Positions 45,671 through 55,370 of a stretch of DNA of 64,000 nt are shown in pieces. The stretch covers positions 17,933 to 81,932 of the forward strand of contig NZ_JARGOQ010000009.1 of assembly GCF_029233945.1 (NCBI RefSeq). Reading direction: 5' to 3'. This DNA is from Sneathiella sp. (GTDB lineage: Bacteria; Pseudomonadota; Alphaproteobacteria; Sneathiellales; Sneathiellaceae). The number at the start of each line of letters is the position of its first letter. The stretch's first letter is position 1. The translations under genes were made by a program, and so were the position numbers. The notes under the pieces are model-generated. The model saw only the letters and a program-made list of their open reading frames with translations. It made no database searches and was not told the DNA's origin.

Positions 45671-46848
45671 CCGTCTTTCGCGAAATAGCTTTTCAGTATA
45701 TCCGCATAGATATCGGTCAGCGCTTCGATATCCGACACATTCGCCCGCTCGTCAATTTTATGCATGGTCTGGCTGATAAGGCCGAATTCCGCAACCGGGC
45801 AGTGATCCTTGATAAAGCGGGCATCCGAGGTGCCGCCGGTGGTCGAAAGCTCGGGCTTCCGGCCAAGACGCTTTTCAATTGCACCCACAATAAGTGCACT
45901 GAACTCCCCTTCCGGTGTCAGGAAAGGGGACGAGTTTTTCCGGATATCGAGTTCATACTGGCAGCCGCACTCTTTGGCGATGCGATCAAGAACCTCAATA
46001 ACTGTTTGTTCGAGCGAATCGAGACTATGATGCGTATTGAACCGGATATTGAAGGTCGCCCGCGCTGACTTTGGGATGACATTTGTTGCGGGATTGCCGA
46101 CATCAACCGTTGTGAATTCCAGATTGCTTGGCTGGAAATGCTCCGTCCCGTTATCGAGAACCAACTCGTCCAGCGCTGTCACCATGGCTGCGAGATGAGG
46201 GACGGGATTATCCGCAAGATGCGGATAGGCGACATGCCCTTCCGTTCCGATCACATCCAGATAGCCGGTGAAAGAGCCGCGCCGGCCGATCTTGACCATA
46301 TCGCCAAGCTCCTGCGGGTTGGTCGGTTCGCCGACAATGCAATGATCGATCTTCTCGCCATTTTTGACCATCCAGTCCAAGACCTTGCGGGTACCGTTAA
46401 TCGCCGGGCCTTCCTCGTCGCCGGTAATCAACAGACTGATGGAACCTGCAAAATCATCTCCGCTTTCCTTGATAAAGCGCTTTGCGGCGGTCGCAAAGGC
46501 GGCGACGGCGGCTTTCATATCGGCGGCCCCACGGCCGATGATCACTCCGTCCTTTATCGTTGCATTGAAAGGGTCGACACTCCAGGCATCGGTATCGCCG
46601 ACAGGCACGACATCCGTGTGGCCGGCAAAGCAGAAATTTGGCCCTGCCGTGCCAAAGCGGGCATAGAGATTCCCCACATCCGCCGTACCCTCATCGCTGA
46701 AGGTGAGGCGATGACAAACAAAGCCAGTCTCCTCAAGATTTTCCTGAAGCACGTCAAGAGCACCGGCATCCTCCGGTGTTACGCTCGGGCAGCGCAACAA
46801 TGCCTGGGTAAGGGCGATGACATCCGATATTTGCAGGTTTTTATCCAT
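45667..46848 (-). CDS. dapE: Succinyl-diaminopimelate desuccinylase
   Basis: DapE releases L,L-diaminopimelate and succinate in lysine and peptidoglycan synthesis. The 393-residue M20-type metalloenzyme shows FAGHTDVVPVGD, GRGAADMKAAVAAF, LLITGDEEGPAINGTRKVLD with the catalytic glutamates, CIVGEPTNP and the C-terminal STTGGTSDARFIKDH. Length is normal. dapD, the enzyme two steps earlier, lies 1.1 kb upstream on the same strand, separated by an inverted transporter gene. Confidence 0.95.
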   Translation of the reverse strand: MDKNLQISDVIALTQALLRCPSVTPEDAGALDVLQENLEETGFVCHRLTFSDEGTADVGNLYARFGTAGPNFCFAGHTDVVPVGDTDAWSVDPFNATIKDGVIIGRGAADMKAAVAAFATAAKRFIKESGDDFAGSISLLITGDEEGPAINGTRKVLDWMVKNGEKIDHCIVGEPTNPQELGDMVKIGRRGSFTGYLDVIGTEGHVAYPHLADNPVPHLAAMVTALDELVLDNGTEHFQPSNLEFTTVDVGNPATNVIPKSARATFNIRFNTHHSLDSLEQTVIEVLDRIAKECGCQYELDIRKNSSPFLTPEGEFSALIVGAIEKRLGRKPELSTTGGTSDARFIKDHCPVAEFGLISQTMHKIDERANVSDIEALTDIYADILKSYFAKDG

Positions 46849-46980
46849 GACTGACCTTTACCGTTCGCTGACCCTTCCGGTCAATGGCGAAGGTGGCAGG
46901 CTGAAATAAATAATCAACTTTCATTGCAGTTTTTGCAGGCCCGGGATAAGACTGCTCCGCTTAAATAAGAAAGTTGTACT

Positions 46981-47859
46981 ATGTCTCTCACCTCACTTAC
47001 AGAATCGGGAAATATACGCGGTATCATTTTTATAGTCGTCGGTATGTTTTTTATGACGTCCATGGATGCGGTCGCGAAGCTTCTGGTTGAGGCGAATTAT
47101 TCCGTCGTTCAGATGCTGGCTATTCGCGGCGCTGTTCTTTTGCCGCTTTTACTGATCTGGGTAGGTGCGCGCGGGGAATCCCATATGATCAGGACCCGCC
47201 AGATTGGTGGTCACGCCCTCAGGATCGCCTTTGGCATCTTCGCGCCACTTCTGTTTTTTCAGTCGTTGAAGGAATTGCCGCTTGCCGATGCGACAGTTAT
47301 CTTTTTCATCTCTCCATTCGTGATGACGGCGCTTTCCGTGCCGCTATTCAAGGAGAAGGTCGGTATCCATCGCTGGAGCGCGATCTTCGTTGGTTTCGCG
47401 GGCGTCTTGTTCGTCCTGCAACCCACGTCCGGTCTGCTGAAGGTGGAGGCCTTTATGGTGCTCGCCGCCAGCCTTTGTTATTGCGGTGTCATGCTGACCG
47501 GGCGGGTGTTGAGCCGGACCGAGACGACCTTCACGATCATTTTCTACAGCAACCTCGGTCTTTTGGTTGCTTCCGGAATTGCGTCAATCTTTGTCTGGCA
47601 ACCCATGCCGATGATCGATCTGGGCCTTGTGGTGTTGATGGCGCTGTTGTCGCTCGCGGGGAATATCTGCCTGGTCAGGTCATTCGCCATCGGCGAGGTT
47701 GGCGTGATTACGCCATTTGAGTATACAGCGCTTCTTTGGGCGGTTTTACTGGGATATTTCGTTTTTGCCGATTTTCCGGCGTTTAACGTCTGGATCGGTG
47801 TTGTCATTATCGCCGGCAGCGGTCTTTATATGATCTACCGCGAAAACCTGCGCCGATAA
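46981..47859 (+). CDS. DMT-family (EamA) transporter
   Basis: The 292-residue protein has ten predicted membrane helices arranged as two EamA repeats. The N-terminal part, IIFIVVGMFFMTSMDAVAKL and AIRGAVLLPLLLIWV, and FQSLKELPLADATVIFFISP are typical. The substrate is unknown; members export amino acids, metabolites or drugs. It sits on the plus strand between dapE and dapD, which face the other way. Confidence 0.9.
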   Translation: MSLTSLTESGNIRGIIFIVVGMFFMTSMDAVAKLLVEANYSVVQMLAIRGAVLLPLLLIWVGARGESHMIRTRQIGGHALRIAFGIFAPLLFFQSLKELPLADATVIFFISPFVMTALSVPLFKEKVGIHRWSAIFVGFAGVLFVLQPTSGLLKVEAFMVLAASLCYCGVMLTGRVLSRTETTFTIIFYSNLGLLVASGIASIFVWQPMPMIDLGLVVLMALLSLAGNICLVRSFAIGEVGVITPFEYTALLWAVLLGYFVFADFPAFNVWIGVVIIAGSGLYMIYRENLRR

Positions 47860-47863
47860 GACC

Positions 47864-47889
47864 ATCGGCGGGAGCGTTCCCCCGCCGAT
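47864..47889. terminator. Hairpin between convergent DMT and dapD genes
   Basis: ATCGGCGGG (47864-47872) pairs with CCCGCCGAT (47881-47889) over an eight-base loop in the 39-bp gap between two converging genes. There is no T run on either side, so it is a probable but not classical bidirectional terminator. Confidence 0.5.
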
Positions 47890-47898
47890 ACAAAGCGT

Positions 47899-48744
47899 TT
47901 AATCTCTCAACAGATCATTGATCGAGGTTTTGGAGCGGGTCTGCGCATCCACCGTCTTGACGATAACAGCGCAATAAAGGCTCGGGCCAGGGGTTCCATC
48001 TGGCAGCGGCTTGCCGGGAAGGCTGCCGGGGACAACCACGGAATAGGCGGGAACGCGGCCGATATGCACTTCGCCGGTATCGCGGTTGATGATCTTGGTG
48101 GACGCGCTGATAAAGACGCCCATGGAAAGCACGGAGCCTTCCTCGACAATGACACCCTCCACAATCTCGGAGCGGGCACCGACGAAGCAGTTGTCTTCAA
48201 TGATGACCGGGTCAGCCTGCAAAGGTTCCAGCACGCCGCCAATGCCAACGCCGCCAGACAAATGCACATTCTTGCCGATCTGTGCGCAGGAGCCGACCGT
48301 CACCCAGGTATCGACCATCGTGCCGCTATCGACATAGGCGCCGAGATTAACAAAGCTCGGCATCAGAATAGCGCCGGGGGCGATGTAGGCACTCTTGCGA
48401 ACGATGCAGTTCGGCACCGCCCGAAAGCCGGCCTCGCGAAAGCGGTTCTCTCCCCAGCCTTCAAATTTGCTTGGCACCTTGTCCCACCAGCTTGAATTGC
48501 TGCCCGGACCACCGGCGATCATTTCCATGTCATTAAGACGGAAAGACAGAAGAACCGCCTTTTTTGCCCATTGATTGACAACCCAGCCGTCACTTTCTTT
48601 TTCCGCAACACGGAGCTCTCCGCTGTCGAGAGCATTCAGCGTTGCTTCGACGGCATCGCGAACTTCGCCCGTCGTAGTGGTTGAAATGGCGTCCCGGTTC
48701 TCCCAAGCGGCCTCAACAACCGGTTGCAATTCGGCTAATGTCAT
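47899..48744 (-). CDS. dapD: 2,3,4,5-tetrahydropyridine-2,6-dicarboxylate N-succinyltransferase
   Basis: DapD succinylates tetrahydrodipicolinate in the succinylase branch of lysine synthesis. The 281-residue protein has the N-terminal helical domain and a left-handed beta-helix built from hexapeptide repeats ([55 protein letters not shown]). The C-terminal VVPGSLPGK and [10 protein letters not shown] are typical. Confidence 0.96.
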   Translation of the reverse strand: MTLAELQPVVEAAWENRDAISTTTTGEVRDAVEATLNALDSGELRVAEKESDGWVVNQWAKKAVLLSFRLNDMEMIAGGPGSNSSWWDKVPSKFEGWGENRFREAGFRAVPNCIVRKSAYIAPGAILMPSFVNLGAYVDSGTMVDTWVTVGSCAQIGKNVHLSGGVGIGGVLEPLQADPVIIEDNCFVGARSEIVEGVIVEEGSVLSMGVFISASTKIINRDTGEVHIGRVPAYSVVVPGSLPGKPLPDGTPGPSLYCAVIVKTVDAQTRSKTSINDLLRD

Positions 48745-48829
48745 AGTGGTTTATCCCCAAAATCTGGTAAATCTGCGTTTGCGAGAACATACCCCGCCAC
48801 CGGCAGATGTCAATCTGCGCAGGGTGTTT

Positions 48830-49525
48830 TTATGTAATTTGAGGGCGGTCCGTCAGCAGGGCGCTCAGCCATTGGGCGAGATCGTCTGTCTGGTAGTGAA
48901 TATGCTCCCCTTCGGCGCCATGGCTCGACCAATGCGCTTCATTCGGGATCCAGACGGTCGTCATGCCCATTTCATGCGCCGGTGCCAGATTGACGGCCAT
49001 ATCCTCGAAAAGAACGGCTTGTTCCGGATTGATATCAAATTCACGCACCAGCTTTTCATAAACTGGCTTGTGCGGCTTGGGTTTGAAATCAGCCGCAACA
49101 ATATCGAAGATATGCTCAAAATGATGATCGATCCCGAGCTGCGTCGATACATTGGTTGCGTGATAATGCGATCCATTGGTGAAAATGATCTTGCGCCCCG
49201 GTAATTGCTCCAGCGCGGTACTCAGCTCCGGGGAGGCGACTAGGTCAGAGACATCGATATCATGTACATAGTCAAGGAATTCGGCGGGATTGATATCATG
49301 ATTCAGCATGAGCCCGTTCAGAGTAGTGCCATGTTCGTGAAAAAACTTCTTCTGAATATCTTTTGCCTCGACAAGGTCGACTTTCAGGAAATCGGAAATA
49401 AACTCTCCCATTTTCTTGTCAATCTTCGCGAACAGGTTCGATTTTGATGGATAGAGAGTGTTGTCCAGGTCGAATATCCAGCAATCGATATGGGCGAAAT
49501 TTTTCCAGCGGGGATTTTCTGTCAT
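48830..49525 (-). CDS. Pyrimidine 5'-nucleotidase-like HAD hydrolase
   Basis: The 231-residue HAD protein shows motif I CWIFDLDNTLYPS, motif II IFTNGSHYHA and motif III/IV KPKPHKPVYEKL with AVLFEDMAVNLAPAHEMGM. The NTLYPS variant places it with the Sdt1/PhoE-like pyrimidine 5'-nucleotidases. I start at 49525; the in-frame extension to 49603 is implausible. The substrate is inferred from the family. Confidence 0.88.
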   Translation of the reverse strand: MTENPRWKNFAHIDCWIFDLDNTLYPSKSNLFAKIDKKMGEFISDFLKVDLVEAKDIQKKFFHEHGTTLNGLMLNHDINPAEFLDYVHDIDVSDLVASPELSTALEQLPGRKIIFTNGSHYHATNVSTQLGIDHHFEHIFDIVAADFKPKPHKPVYEKLVREFDINPEQAVLFEDMAVNLAPAHEMGMTTVWIPNEAHWSSHGAEGEHIHYQTDDLAQWLSALLTDRPQIT

Positions 49526-49692
49526 GGGCTCGACTTTGCCGCGTCCTCCCGGTTGCGACAAGAAATAAATGTCTGTGAGTGAAAAATAGGTGCCGCTCAT
49601 CAAAAAATGCCCTTTTTAAGAGGCTATTAAGCTTAAAACCTTATTATATCCGTCCATGATACAACTATTGGTAACCGGCGAGTGTTAGTGGC

Positions 49693-50934
49693 GTGAGTGG
49701 GCAATCAAATCTGGAAAAAACGGCCTCCCCAACTTATGAGGATAATAAGGCTCGTGCTTTGAGTGCGGATGTCACTATCCGCGCGGACCTCGCTGCGTAT
49801 GAGGAAGCCGAACCGGAAATTCTTTACTACCTTACGGATGATTCGTCTGACAAAGTACGAAAGAATCTTGCCCTCAATCCCTGCACGCCGGTTAAGGCCA
49901 ATCTCATTCTTGCGCAGGACGAAGACGAAGAAGTGCGGATGGATCTGGCGCGGAAAATTTGCCGCCTCCTGCCCGACCTCTCGGGGGAGCAGACGGCCAT
50001 AATCCTTGAAAAAACGATCGAGGTTCTGGAAATTCTCGCAAGAGATCAGGTAACAGCGGTGCGTGCGATTATTTCAGATACACTGAAGGAAAATGTCGGC
50101 GCACCGAAAAATATCATCATGGATCTTGCCAGGGATGTGGAAGAAATCGTCGCGAGCCCGATCCTGGAATATTCCCCGCTGCTTTCCGATAATGACCTTC
50201 TGGAAATCATGGCGAGTGGGATTGCGGCAGGCGCGCTTCCCGCCGTCGCCCGTCGTCCTGGCCTAAGCGAAGATGTTTCCGGCGCCGTTGTGGCACAGCT
50301 AGAGGTGCCCGCAATTTCCACTTTGCTTGCCAATCCATCAGCGAAGATACGCGAAGAGACGCTCGACCAGATCATGGATCAGGCCGAAAGTGTCGAGTCA
50401 TTGCATGAACCTCTGGTGATGCGGATTAATCTGTCGCTTCGGGCAATGCGCCGGATTTCTGGGTTTGTTGCTTCTTCCCTCGTTGAAAAGCTGGTACGCC
50501 GGAACAACCTCCCGCCCGCAACTGAAAAGGAGCTCAAAAATATCGTTCGCGGACGTATCGAGGAAACCCGCGAGTTTACTCCCAAAGAGGAAGGTGGTTC
50601 GGTCCGTGCCGAGAATTTGTTTGCGGAAAGCACGCTCGATGAAGACGCTATTGCCGATGCTGTTGACCTCAAAGATCAGGAATTTGTCGTGACGGCTCTT
50701 TCGTTGCTCAGTAAATATAGCGCAAAGAAAATCAACACCATGATGGCATCCCGCAACGGCAAGGTGGTAACTTCGCTCTGTTGGAAGGCGGGGCTTTCCA
50801 TGCGCCTTGCCTTTAAAATACAGACAGTTATCGCCCATGTGCCGCGCGGTGATATTGTCAATGCCCGCAACGGGATTGAGTATCCCTTCACGGACAAGGA
50901 AATGGACTGGCAACTGTCCTTTTACGAGGGATAA
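49693..50934 (+). CDS. DUF2336 domain-containing protein
   Basis: The 413-residue protein is predicted to be almost wholly helical with HEAT-like repeats: ILYYLTDDSSDKVRKNLALN, EEVRMDLARKICRLLPDLS and AVRAIISDTLKEN are successive units. This matches DUF2336, an alphaproteobacterial family of unknown role. Translation starts with GTG at 49693. No catalytic or membrane segment is seen. It is a single-gene unit convergent with argB. Confidence 0.82.
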   Translation: MSGQSNLEKTASPTYEDNKARALSADVTIRADLAAYEEAEPEILYYLTDDSSDKVRKNLALNPCTPVKANLILAQDEDEEVRMDLARKICRLLPDLSGEQTAIILEKTIEVLEILARDQVTAVRAIISDTLKENVGAPKNIIMDLARDVEEIVASPILEYSPLLSDNDLLEIMASGIAAGALPAVARRPGLSEDVSGAVVAQLEVPAISTLLANPSAKIREETLDQIMDQAESVESLHEPLVMRINLSLRAMRRISGFVASSLVEKLVRRNNLPPATEKELKNIVRGRIEETREFTPKEEGGSVRAENLFAESTLDEDAIADAVDLKDQEFVVTALSLLSKYSAKKINTMMASRNGKVVTSLCWKAGLSMRLAFKIQTVIAHVPRGDIVNARNGIEYPFTDKEMDWQLSFYEG

Positions 50935-50944
50935 AGCCTGTGGC

Positions 50945-51865
50945 TTAGGTCGTTGCTTCGGTAATCATGGTCCCGACACCATGCTCGGTGAAGGTTTCAA
51001 GCAACAGGACATGCGGAATACGGCCATCAAGTATGGTCGCGGCTTCCACCCCTTCTTCAAGTGCGAAGAGGCAGGTTTCAAGCTTCGGGATCATTCCGCC
51101 AACGATAGTGCCGTCTTTCTGTAGCCGCCTCACTTCATCCGGACTCAAGCGGTTGATGAGCTTTTTATTCTTGTCCAGAACACCTTCGACATCGGTCATC
51201 ATGATAAGCTTTGTCGCGCCAATTGCCGCCGCGATATGACCTGCGGCCGTGTCGGCGTTGATATTGAAAGTCTGGCCGTTTGACCCAACGCCGATGGGCG
51301 CGATCACCGGAATTAGGTTATTCTCCTCGAAGCTCTCCAGAATTTCCGGGTTGATGCGCCGTGGCTCCCCGACAAAGCCGAGATCAAGTATCCGTTCGAT
51401 ATTGCTGTCCGGATCGCGTTTGGTACGGTTCAGCTTCTGCGCCTCGATCAGGTTGCCGTCCTTGCCTGAGAGGCCGATGGCAAGACCGCCAGCGGAGTTG
51501 ATCGAAGTAACAATTTTTTTGTTTAATGAGCCGGACAAGACCATTTCGGCGATTTCCACCGTTTCCTTGTCCGTAACCCGGAGGCCGTCGATGAAGGAGC
51601 TCTGGATTTTCAACCGCTTCAGCATGCTACCGATCTGCGGGCCGCCGCCATGGACGATAACCGGGTTAATGCCGACCTGCTTCATCAGCGCGACATCCCG
51701 TGCGAAATAATGGGAAAGCTGCTCATCTCCCATGGCATGGCCGCCATATTTGATGACGAAGGTCTGGCCGCTGAACCGGTGCATATAAGGCAGGGCTTCG
51801 GACAGTGTCCGCGCCTTGGCAAGCTGCTCCTCGACTGACAGGGGTTTATCACTCATTTCTATCAT
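50945..51865 (-). CDS. argB: Acetylglutamate kinase
   Basis: ArgB phosphorylates N-acetylglutamate in arginine synthesis. The 306-residue amino acid kinase shows [64 protein letters not shown], and [14 protein letters not shown]. The N-terminal extension is of the type found in arginine-regulated enzymes. It overlaps engB by four bases and ends the rpmH operon. An ATG three codons in (51856) is an alternative start. Confidence 0.96.
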   Translation of the reverse strand: MIEMSDKPLSVEEQLAKARTLSEALPYMHRFSGQTFVIKYGGHAMGDEQLSHYFARDVALMKQVGINPVIVHGGGPQIGSMLKRLKIQSSFIDGLRVTDKETVEIAEMVLSGSLNKKIVTSINSAGGLAIGLSGKDGNLIEAQKLNRTKRDPDSNIERILDLGFVGEPRRINPEILESFEENNLIPVIAPIGVGSNGQTFNINADTAAGHIAAAIGATKLIMMTDVEGVLDKNKKLINRLSPDEVRRLQKDGTIVGGMIPKLETCLFALEEGVEAATILDGRIPHVLLLETFTEHGVGTMITEATT

Positions 51866-52524
51866 CCAACCTCTTCTGCCAATGACGCAAGTTCCGCCCG
51901 GAGCGTCTCTATCCCGGTTCCTTTGATGGAACTGGTGAGCAAGATCTCCGGATGGGCCGCTGGCCGCTTGGCAAGCTCCGCCTCAATTTTTTCGGTGAGC
52001 GATTTCACGTCACTTTGATTGCTCTTGTCAACCTTTGTGAGGATGATCTGATAGCTGACGGCGGCAACGTCCAGCATGTCCATAACCTCCCGATCGGTCA
52101 CCTTCAGCCCGTGGCGCGCATCAATCAGCAAGAGAACCCGCCGCAAGGTAGAGCGCCCCTTGAGATAGCTGTTTACCAGGTCCGTCCAAATGCCGATTTT
52201 TTGTTTCGATGCCTTGGCATAGCCATGTCCCGGCAAATCGACAAGATGAAGCTGGCCGCCCAAATTGAAAAAATTGATCTGCTGCGTGCGTCCCGGCGTA
52301 TTGGATGTCCGGGCGAGGGTGTTACGATTGGTCAACGCATTAATCAGGCTGGACTTGCCGACATTCGACCGACCGGCGAAGGCAACCTCTGTCAGGTCCA
52401 ACTCCGGCAGCATTTCCTCCGTTGCGGCGCCGGCGACAAACTGGCATTCCTTCGCAAAGAGCAAACGCCCCGCTTCTATACGCCTTGCTTCATCTTCGTC
52501 GCGGGGGTCCGTCGCGTCAGTCAT
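51862..52524 (-). CDS. engB: Ribosome biogenesis GTP-binding protein EngB/YsxC
   Basis: This GTPase helps large-subunit assembly. The 220-residue protein has G1 [15 protein letters not shown]2 [12 protein letters not shown]3 [11 protein letters not shown] and G4 TKVDK. It follows yidC by 13 bases and is translationally coupled to argB. Length is typical. Confidence 0.95.
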   Translation of the reverse strand: MTDATDPRDEDEARRIEAGRLLFAKECQFVAGAATEEMLPELDLTEVAFAGRSNVGKSSLINALTNRNTLARTSNTPGRTQQINFFNLGGQLHLVDLPGHGYAKASKQKIGIWTDLVNSYLKGRSTLRRVLLLIDARHGLKVTDREVMDMLDVAAVSYQIILTKVDKSNQSDVKSLTEKIEAELAKRPAAHPEILLTSSIKGTGIETLRAELASLAEEVG

Positions 52525-52537
52525 TCCATGTCACTCG

Positions 52538-54289
52538 TCAGCTTTTTCCGCTGGTGCCGGAAACGGAGACACCCATCCGCTTCATGATCAACCACTGCTG
52601 AGCCATGCTGAGAATGTTATTCCAGGTCCAGTAAATCACTAGCCCTGCCGGGAAGCTTGCCAGCAGATAGGTGAAGAAGATGGGCATGAACAGGAAGATC
52701 TTCGCCTGCACCGGATCGGCCGGTTGCGGATTGAGCCTCTGTTGTAAAAACATGCTGAGACCCATCAGGAGCGGCAGGAAGCCGATCATCAGGAACTGGG
52801 GCGGATCCCAGGGAATAAGGCCGAAAAGGTTGAACACGGTTGTTGGATCTGGTGCTGCAAGATCCTTGATATAGCCGTAAAAAGGCTGATGCCGCATCAG
52901 TAGGGTCACGAACAGCACTTTATAGAGCGCAAAGAATATCGGGATTTGCAGCACAATCGGAAGGCACCCAGCGGCAGGATTCGCCTTCTCCCGCTTGTAA
53001 AGCGCCATCATCTCCTGATTGAGCTTCTGCTTGTCGTCACCGTATTTTTCGCGGAGTTTCACCATTTCCGGCTGCAGGCGCTTCATCTTGCTCATCGACA
53101 CATAGGACTTATGGGCAAGCGGCAGCAGGATGAGCTTGATGATGACCGTCAGTGCCATGATTGCGAGGCCGAGGTTACCAATCCAGCTATTGAGGAACTC
53201 AAGTGCGAAATATATCGGCTTGGTCAGGAAGTAGAACCAACCCCAGTCAATCGCGAGATCGAAGCGGGCAATCTCGTATTCCTTCTCATAGGTATCAAGA
53301 ACCGAGACGACCTTGGCGCCTGCGAACAAATGATTGGTCAGGCCGACCGTTTCGCCGGTGGGGACATTGATGCCTTCCTGATTAAGAAAGTCCGTCTGGT
53401 ATCTTTCGCCCTGCGGGGCGTAGGAAAAACGGGCCTTGATACTGGTTTCCTGATTGGGAACCAGCGCCGTCAACCAGAATTTATCGGTAATACCAAGCCA
53501 GCCCCCAACGGAAGAAAAGCTCTCAGCCTTACCTTCCTGAAGATCGTCATAGTCTATTTCTTCCAGCGTTTCATTGAGAACGCCGATCGGACCTTCATGC
53601 AGAATGTAGAAATTCGTTGTTTCTGGTGTGCCGTGGCGGGAAATCAGGCCGTAAGGATAGAGCGTGACGGCCGTGCCGGTGTTATTCTCAACCATCTGCT
53701 CAATCGAGAACATATAGTTGTCGTCGACTGAGATAGTGCGATGAAAGGTGATGCCCTCGCCATTATCCCATGTCAGTATCAGTGGTTTTTCCGGAGTAAG
53801 TTCCGTGCTGTCCGTTGCCCAAATCGTTTGTGCGCCGGGGAGCTTGATATCTGCGCCAGGGGCAGGGCTCCAGCCAAACTCCGCATAGTAAGGACGCGGG
53901 CTACCTGCCGGAGAGAGGAGCTTGATCTCCGGGCTCGTCGGATCAACCTGTTCGCGATAGTCGATCAGCGTTAGATCATCAAGGCGCGCGCCGGTCAGGG
54001 AAACAGAGCCGTGTAATGTCGGCGTATTGATTTTAATCCGGTCCGCCTTCTGCAGGCTTTGCGCTCGGGTCATCCCGCTTTGGCCCGCGGATCCTTGCAC
54101 GCTTGGGGCGCTTGCGCCATCAACTGCGGCAGACGGAATTTGCGACGGCGTATCCCCATCCGTTGTCGATGTTTCGGTTTGTTGCTGCGGGGCCTGCTCC
54201 ATCTGCGGGCCTTCAACGAAATACTGGAACCCGAAAATAATCAGGAAACAAAGAACGATCGCAATGACCAGGTTTTTCTGATCCGACAT
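52538..54289 (-). CDS. yidC: Membrane protein insertase YidC
   Basis: YidC inserts and folds inner-membrane proteins, alone or with SecYEG. The 583-residue protein has an N-terminal helix (LVIAIVLCFLIIFGFQYFV), a large periplasmic beta domain (about residues 60-340), then the conserved insertase core: NLGLAIMALTVIIKLILLPL, MSKMKRLQPEMVKLREKYGD, AGCLPIVLQIPIFFALYKVL and FPAGLVIYWTWNNILSMAQQ. It follows yidD by 21 bases. Confidence 0.96.
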   Translation of the reverse strand: MSDQKNLVIAIVLCFLIIFGFQYFVEGPQMEQAPQQQTETSTTDGDTPSQIPSAAVDGASAPSVQGSAGQSGMTRAQSLQKADRIKINTPTLHGSVSLTGARLDDLTLIDYREQVDPTSPEIKLLSPAGSPRPYYAEFGWSPAPGADIKLPGAQTIWATDSTELTPEKPLILTWDNGEGITFHRTISVDDNYMFSIEQMVENNTGTAVTLYPYGLISRHGTPETTNFYILHEGPIGVLNETLEEIDYDDLQEGKAESFSSVGGWLGITDKFWLTALVPNQETSIKARFSYAPQGERYQTDFLNQEGINVPTGETVGLTNHLFAGAKVVSVLDTYEKEYEIARFDLAIDWGWFYFLTKPIYFALEFLNSWIGNLGLAIMALTVIIKLILLPLAHKSYVSMSKMKRLQPEMVKLREKYGDDKQKLNQEMMALYKREKANPAAGCLPIVLQIPIFFALYKVLFVTLLMRHQPFYGYIKDLAAPDPTTVFNLFGLIPWDPPQFLMIGFLPLLMGLSMFLQQRLNPQPADPVQAKIFLFMPIFFTYLLASFPAGLVIYWTWNNILSMAQQWLIMKRMGVSVSGTSGKS

Positions 54290-54310
54290 TATTTTTACAG
54301 CCCTTACGTT

Positions 54311-54595
54311 TTATTCTATGTGGGCGCGACCCGAGAGACCCGTTGCGCCGTGATGACAATTTCCATGTTTATGTGGTACCGGATCGTATCCTTCGCCACC
54401 AAACGGATGGCATCGCCCAAGCCGCTTCAGGGTAAACCAGCCACCCTTCAGAGGGCCATGCACTGATAGCGCCTCCATTGCGTAGGATGAACAGCTGGGA
54501 TAATAGCGACAGCTTGCCGGCAGCATAGGCGAAATGAAATAGCGGTAAAAGCGGATTGGCAGAATAAACGCCCAAGAGAGAATTCTTCCGATCAT
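54311..54595 (-). CDS. yidD: Membrane protein insertion efficiency factor YidD
   Basis: The 94-residue protein has the N-terminal amphipathic part [20 protein letters not shown] followed by [13 protein letters not shown] and [14 protein letters not shown], all diagnostic for YidD. It aids YidC-dependent insertion. It overlaps rnpA by four bases. Confidence 0.94.
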   Translation of the reverse strand: MIGRILSWAFILPIRFYRYFISPMLPASCRYYPSCSSYAMEALSVHGPLKGGWFTLKRLGRCHPFGGEGYDPVPHKHGNCHHGATGLSGRAHIE

Positions 54596-54966
54596 GGTCT
54601 GCTCCGCCGATGCGACGTGGTAGCGCCAACCTTACCGAGTGCTGTGCGCAGGTCTGACTTTAATTCGTCAAACAGCCGGTCCTTTGTTTTGGCGCGGCCA
54701 ATCAGAACAAAATCCCATCCCGCCTCAGCGTGATCTGGAATAATCTCCCGGGCGGCAGCGCGAAGACGGCGTTTAATACGATTGCGGACGACTGCGTTGC
54801 CAACCTTTTTGGTCACAGTAAAGCCCACGCGCGCGACATCGGCCTTTAGGGGGCTCGGGTCACGGGCGGCCTGAAGCACCATCCCCGGCGCGGCCCATTT
54901 GCGGCGAACGGACGCAACACGGAGGAATTCCGAGCGTTTTTTGAGCCGTTCGACGCCTATCGGCAT
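54592..54966 (-). CDS. rnpA: Ribonuclease P protein component
   Basis: RnpA is the protein cofactor of RNase P, which matures tRNA 5' ends. The likely product is 124 residues with [39 protein letters not shown] and [11 protein letters not shown] start at ATG 54966, four bases after rpmH ends; an in-frame extension to 55077 runs across rpmH and is unlikely. The rpmH-rnpA-yidD-yidC order is conserved. Confidence 0.94.
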   Translation of the reverse strand: MPIGVERLKKRSEFLRVASVRRKWAAPGMVLQAARDPSPLKADVARVGFTVTKKVGNAVVRNRIKRRLRAAAREIIPDHAEAGWDFVLIGRAKTKDRLFDELKSDLRTALGKVGATTSHRRSRP

Positions 54967-54970
54967 GGGA

Positions 54971-55105
54971 TTAGGCTGAAAGGCTCTTACGGCCTTTGGT
55001 GCGGCGATTGGCAAGGACGCGGCGTCCACCGACCGTTGCCCGGCGGGCACGGAATCCATGGCGGCGAGCGCGCACAAGTTTGCTCGGTTGATATGTACGT
55101 TTCAA
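54971..55105 (-). CDS. rpmH: 50S ribosomal protein L34
   Basis: The 44-residue protein begins [20 protein letters not shown] after the initiator and continues [20 protein letters not shown], a full match to L34. The only fitting start is TTG (55103-55105), preceded by GGAGAA at good spacing. It leads the operon rpmH-rnpA-yidD-yidC-engB-argB. Confidence 0.96.
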   Translation of the reverse strand: MKRTYQPSKLVRARRHGFRARRATVGGRRVLANRRTKGRKSLSA

Positions 55106-55370
55106 GAGACTTCTCCGTCGATCATCCGCGCGATCTGCGCGAAGGGAAAACAAGCCCCGCTGTATAAGGTTTCTCCCCGGTTAAGTCAATGCGGGAGATA
55201 AATTTTGCGGCTTTGCAGGGTGCGGCGGTTCAATTCGGCTCACTTTTGGGTGAAAGAGCCTTTCGAAACTATCGAGGAACCATAAGTTTCGATAAGTTTC
55301 AAGGCGAACCGTAAGCTGCTTTAAAGGGAATTGCCGGTGTACGCTAAATTTTGTCCCCAAGGAGGGATTC

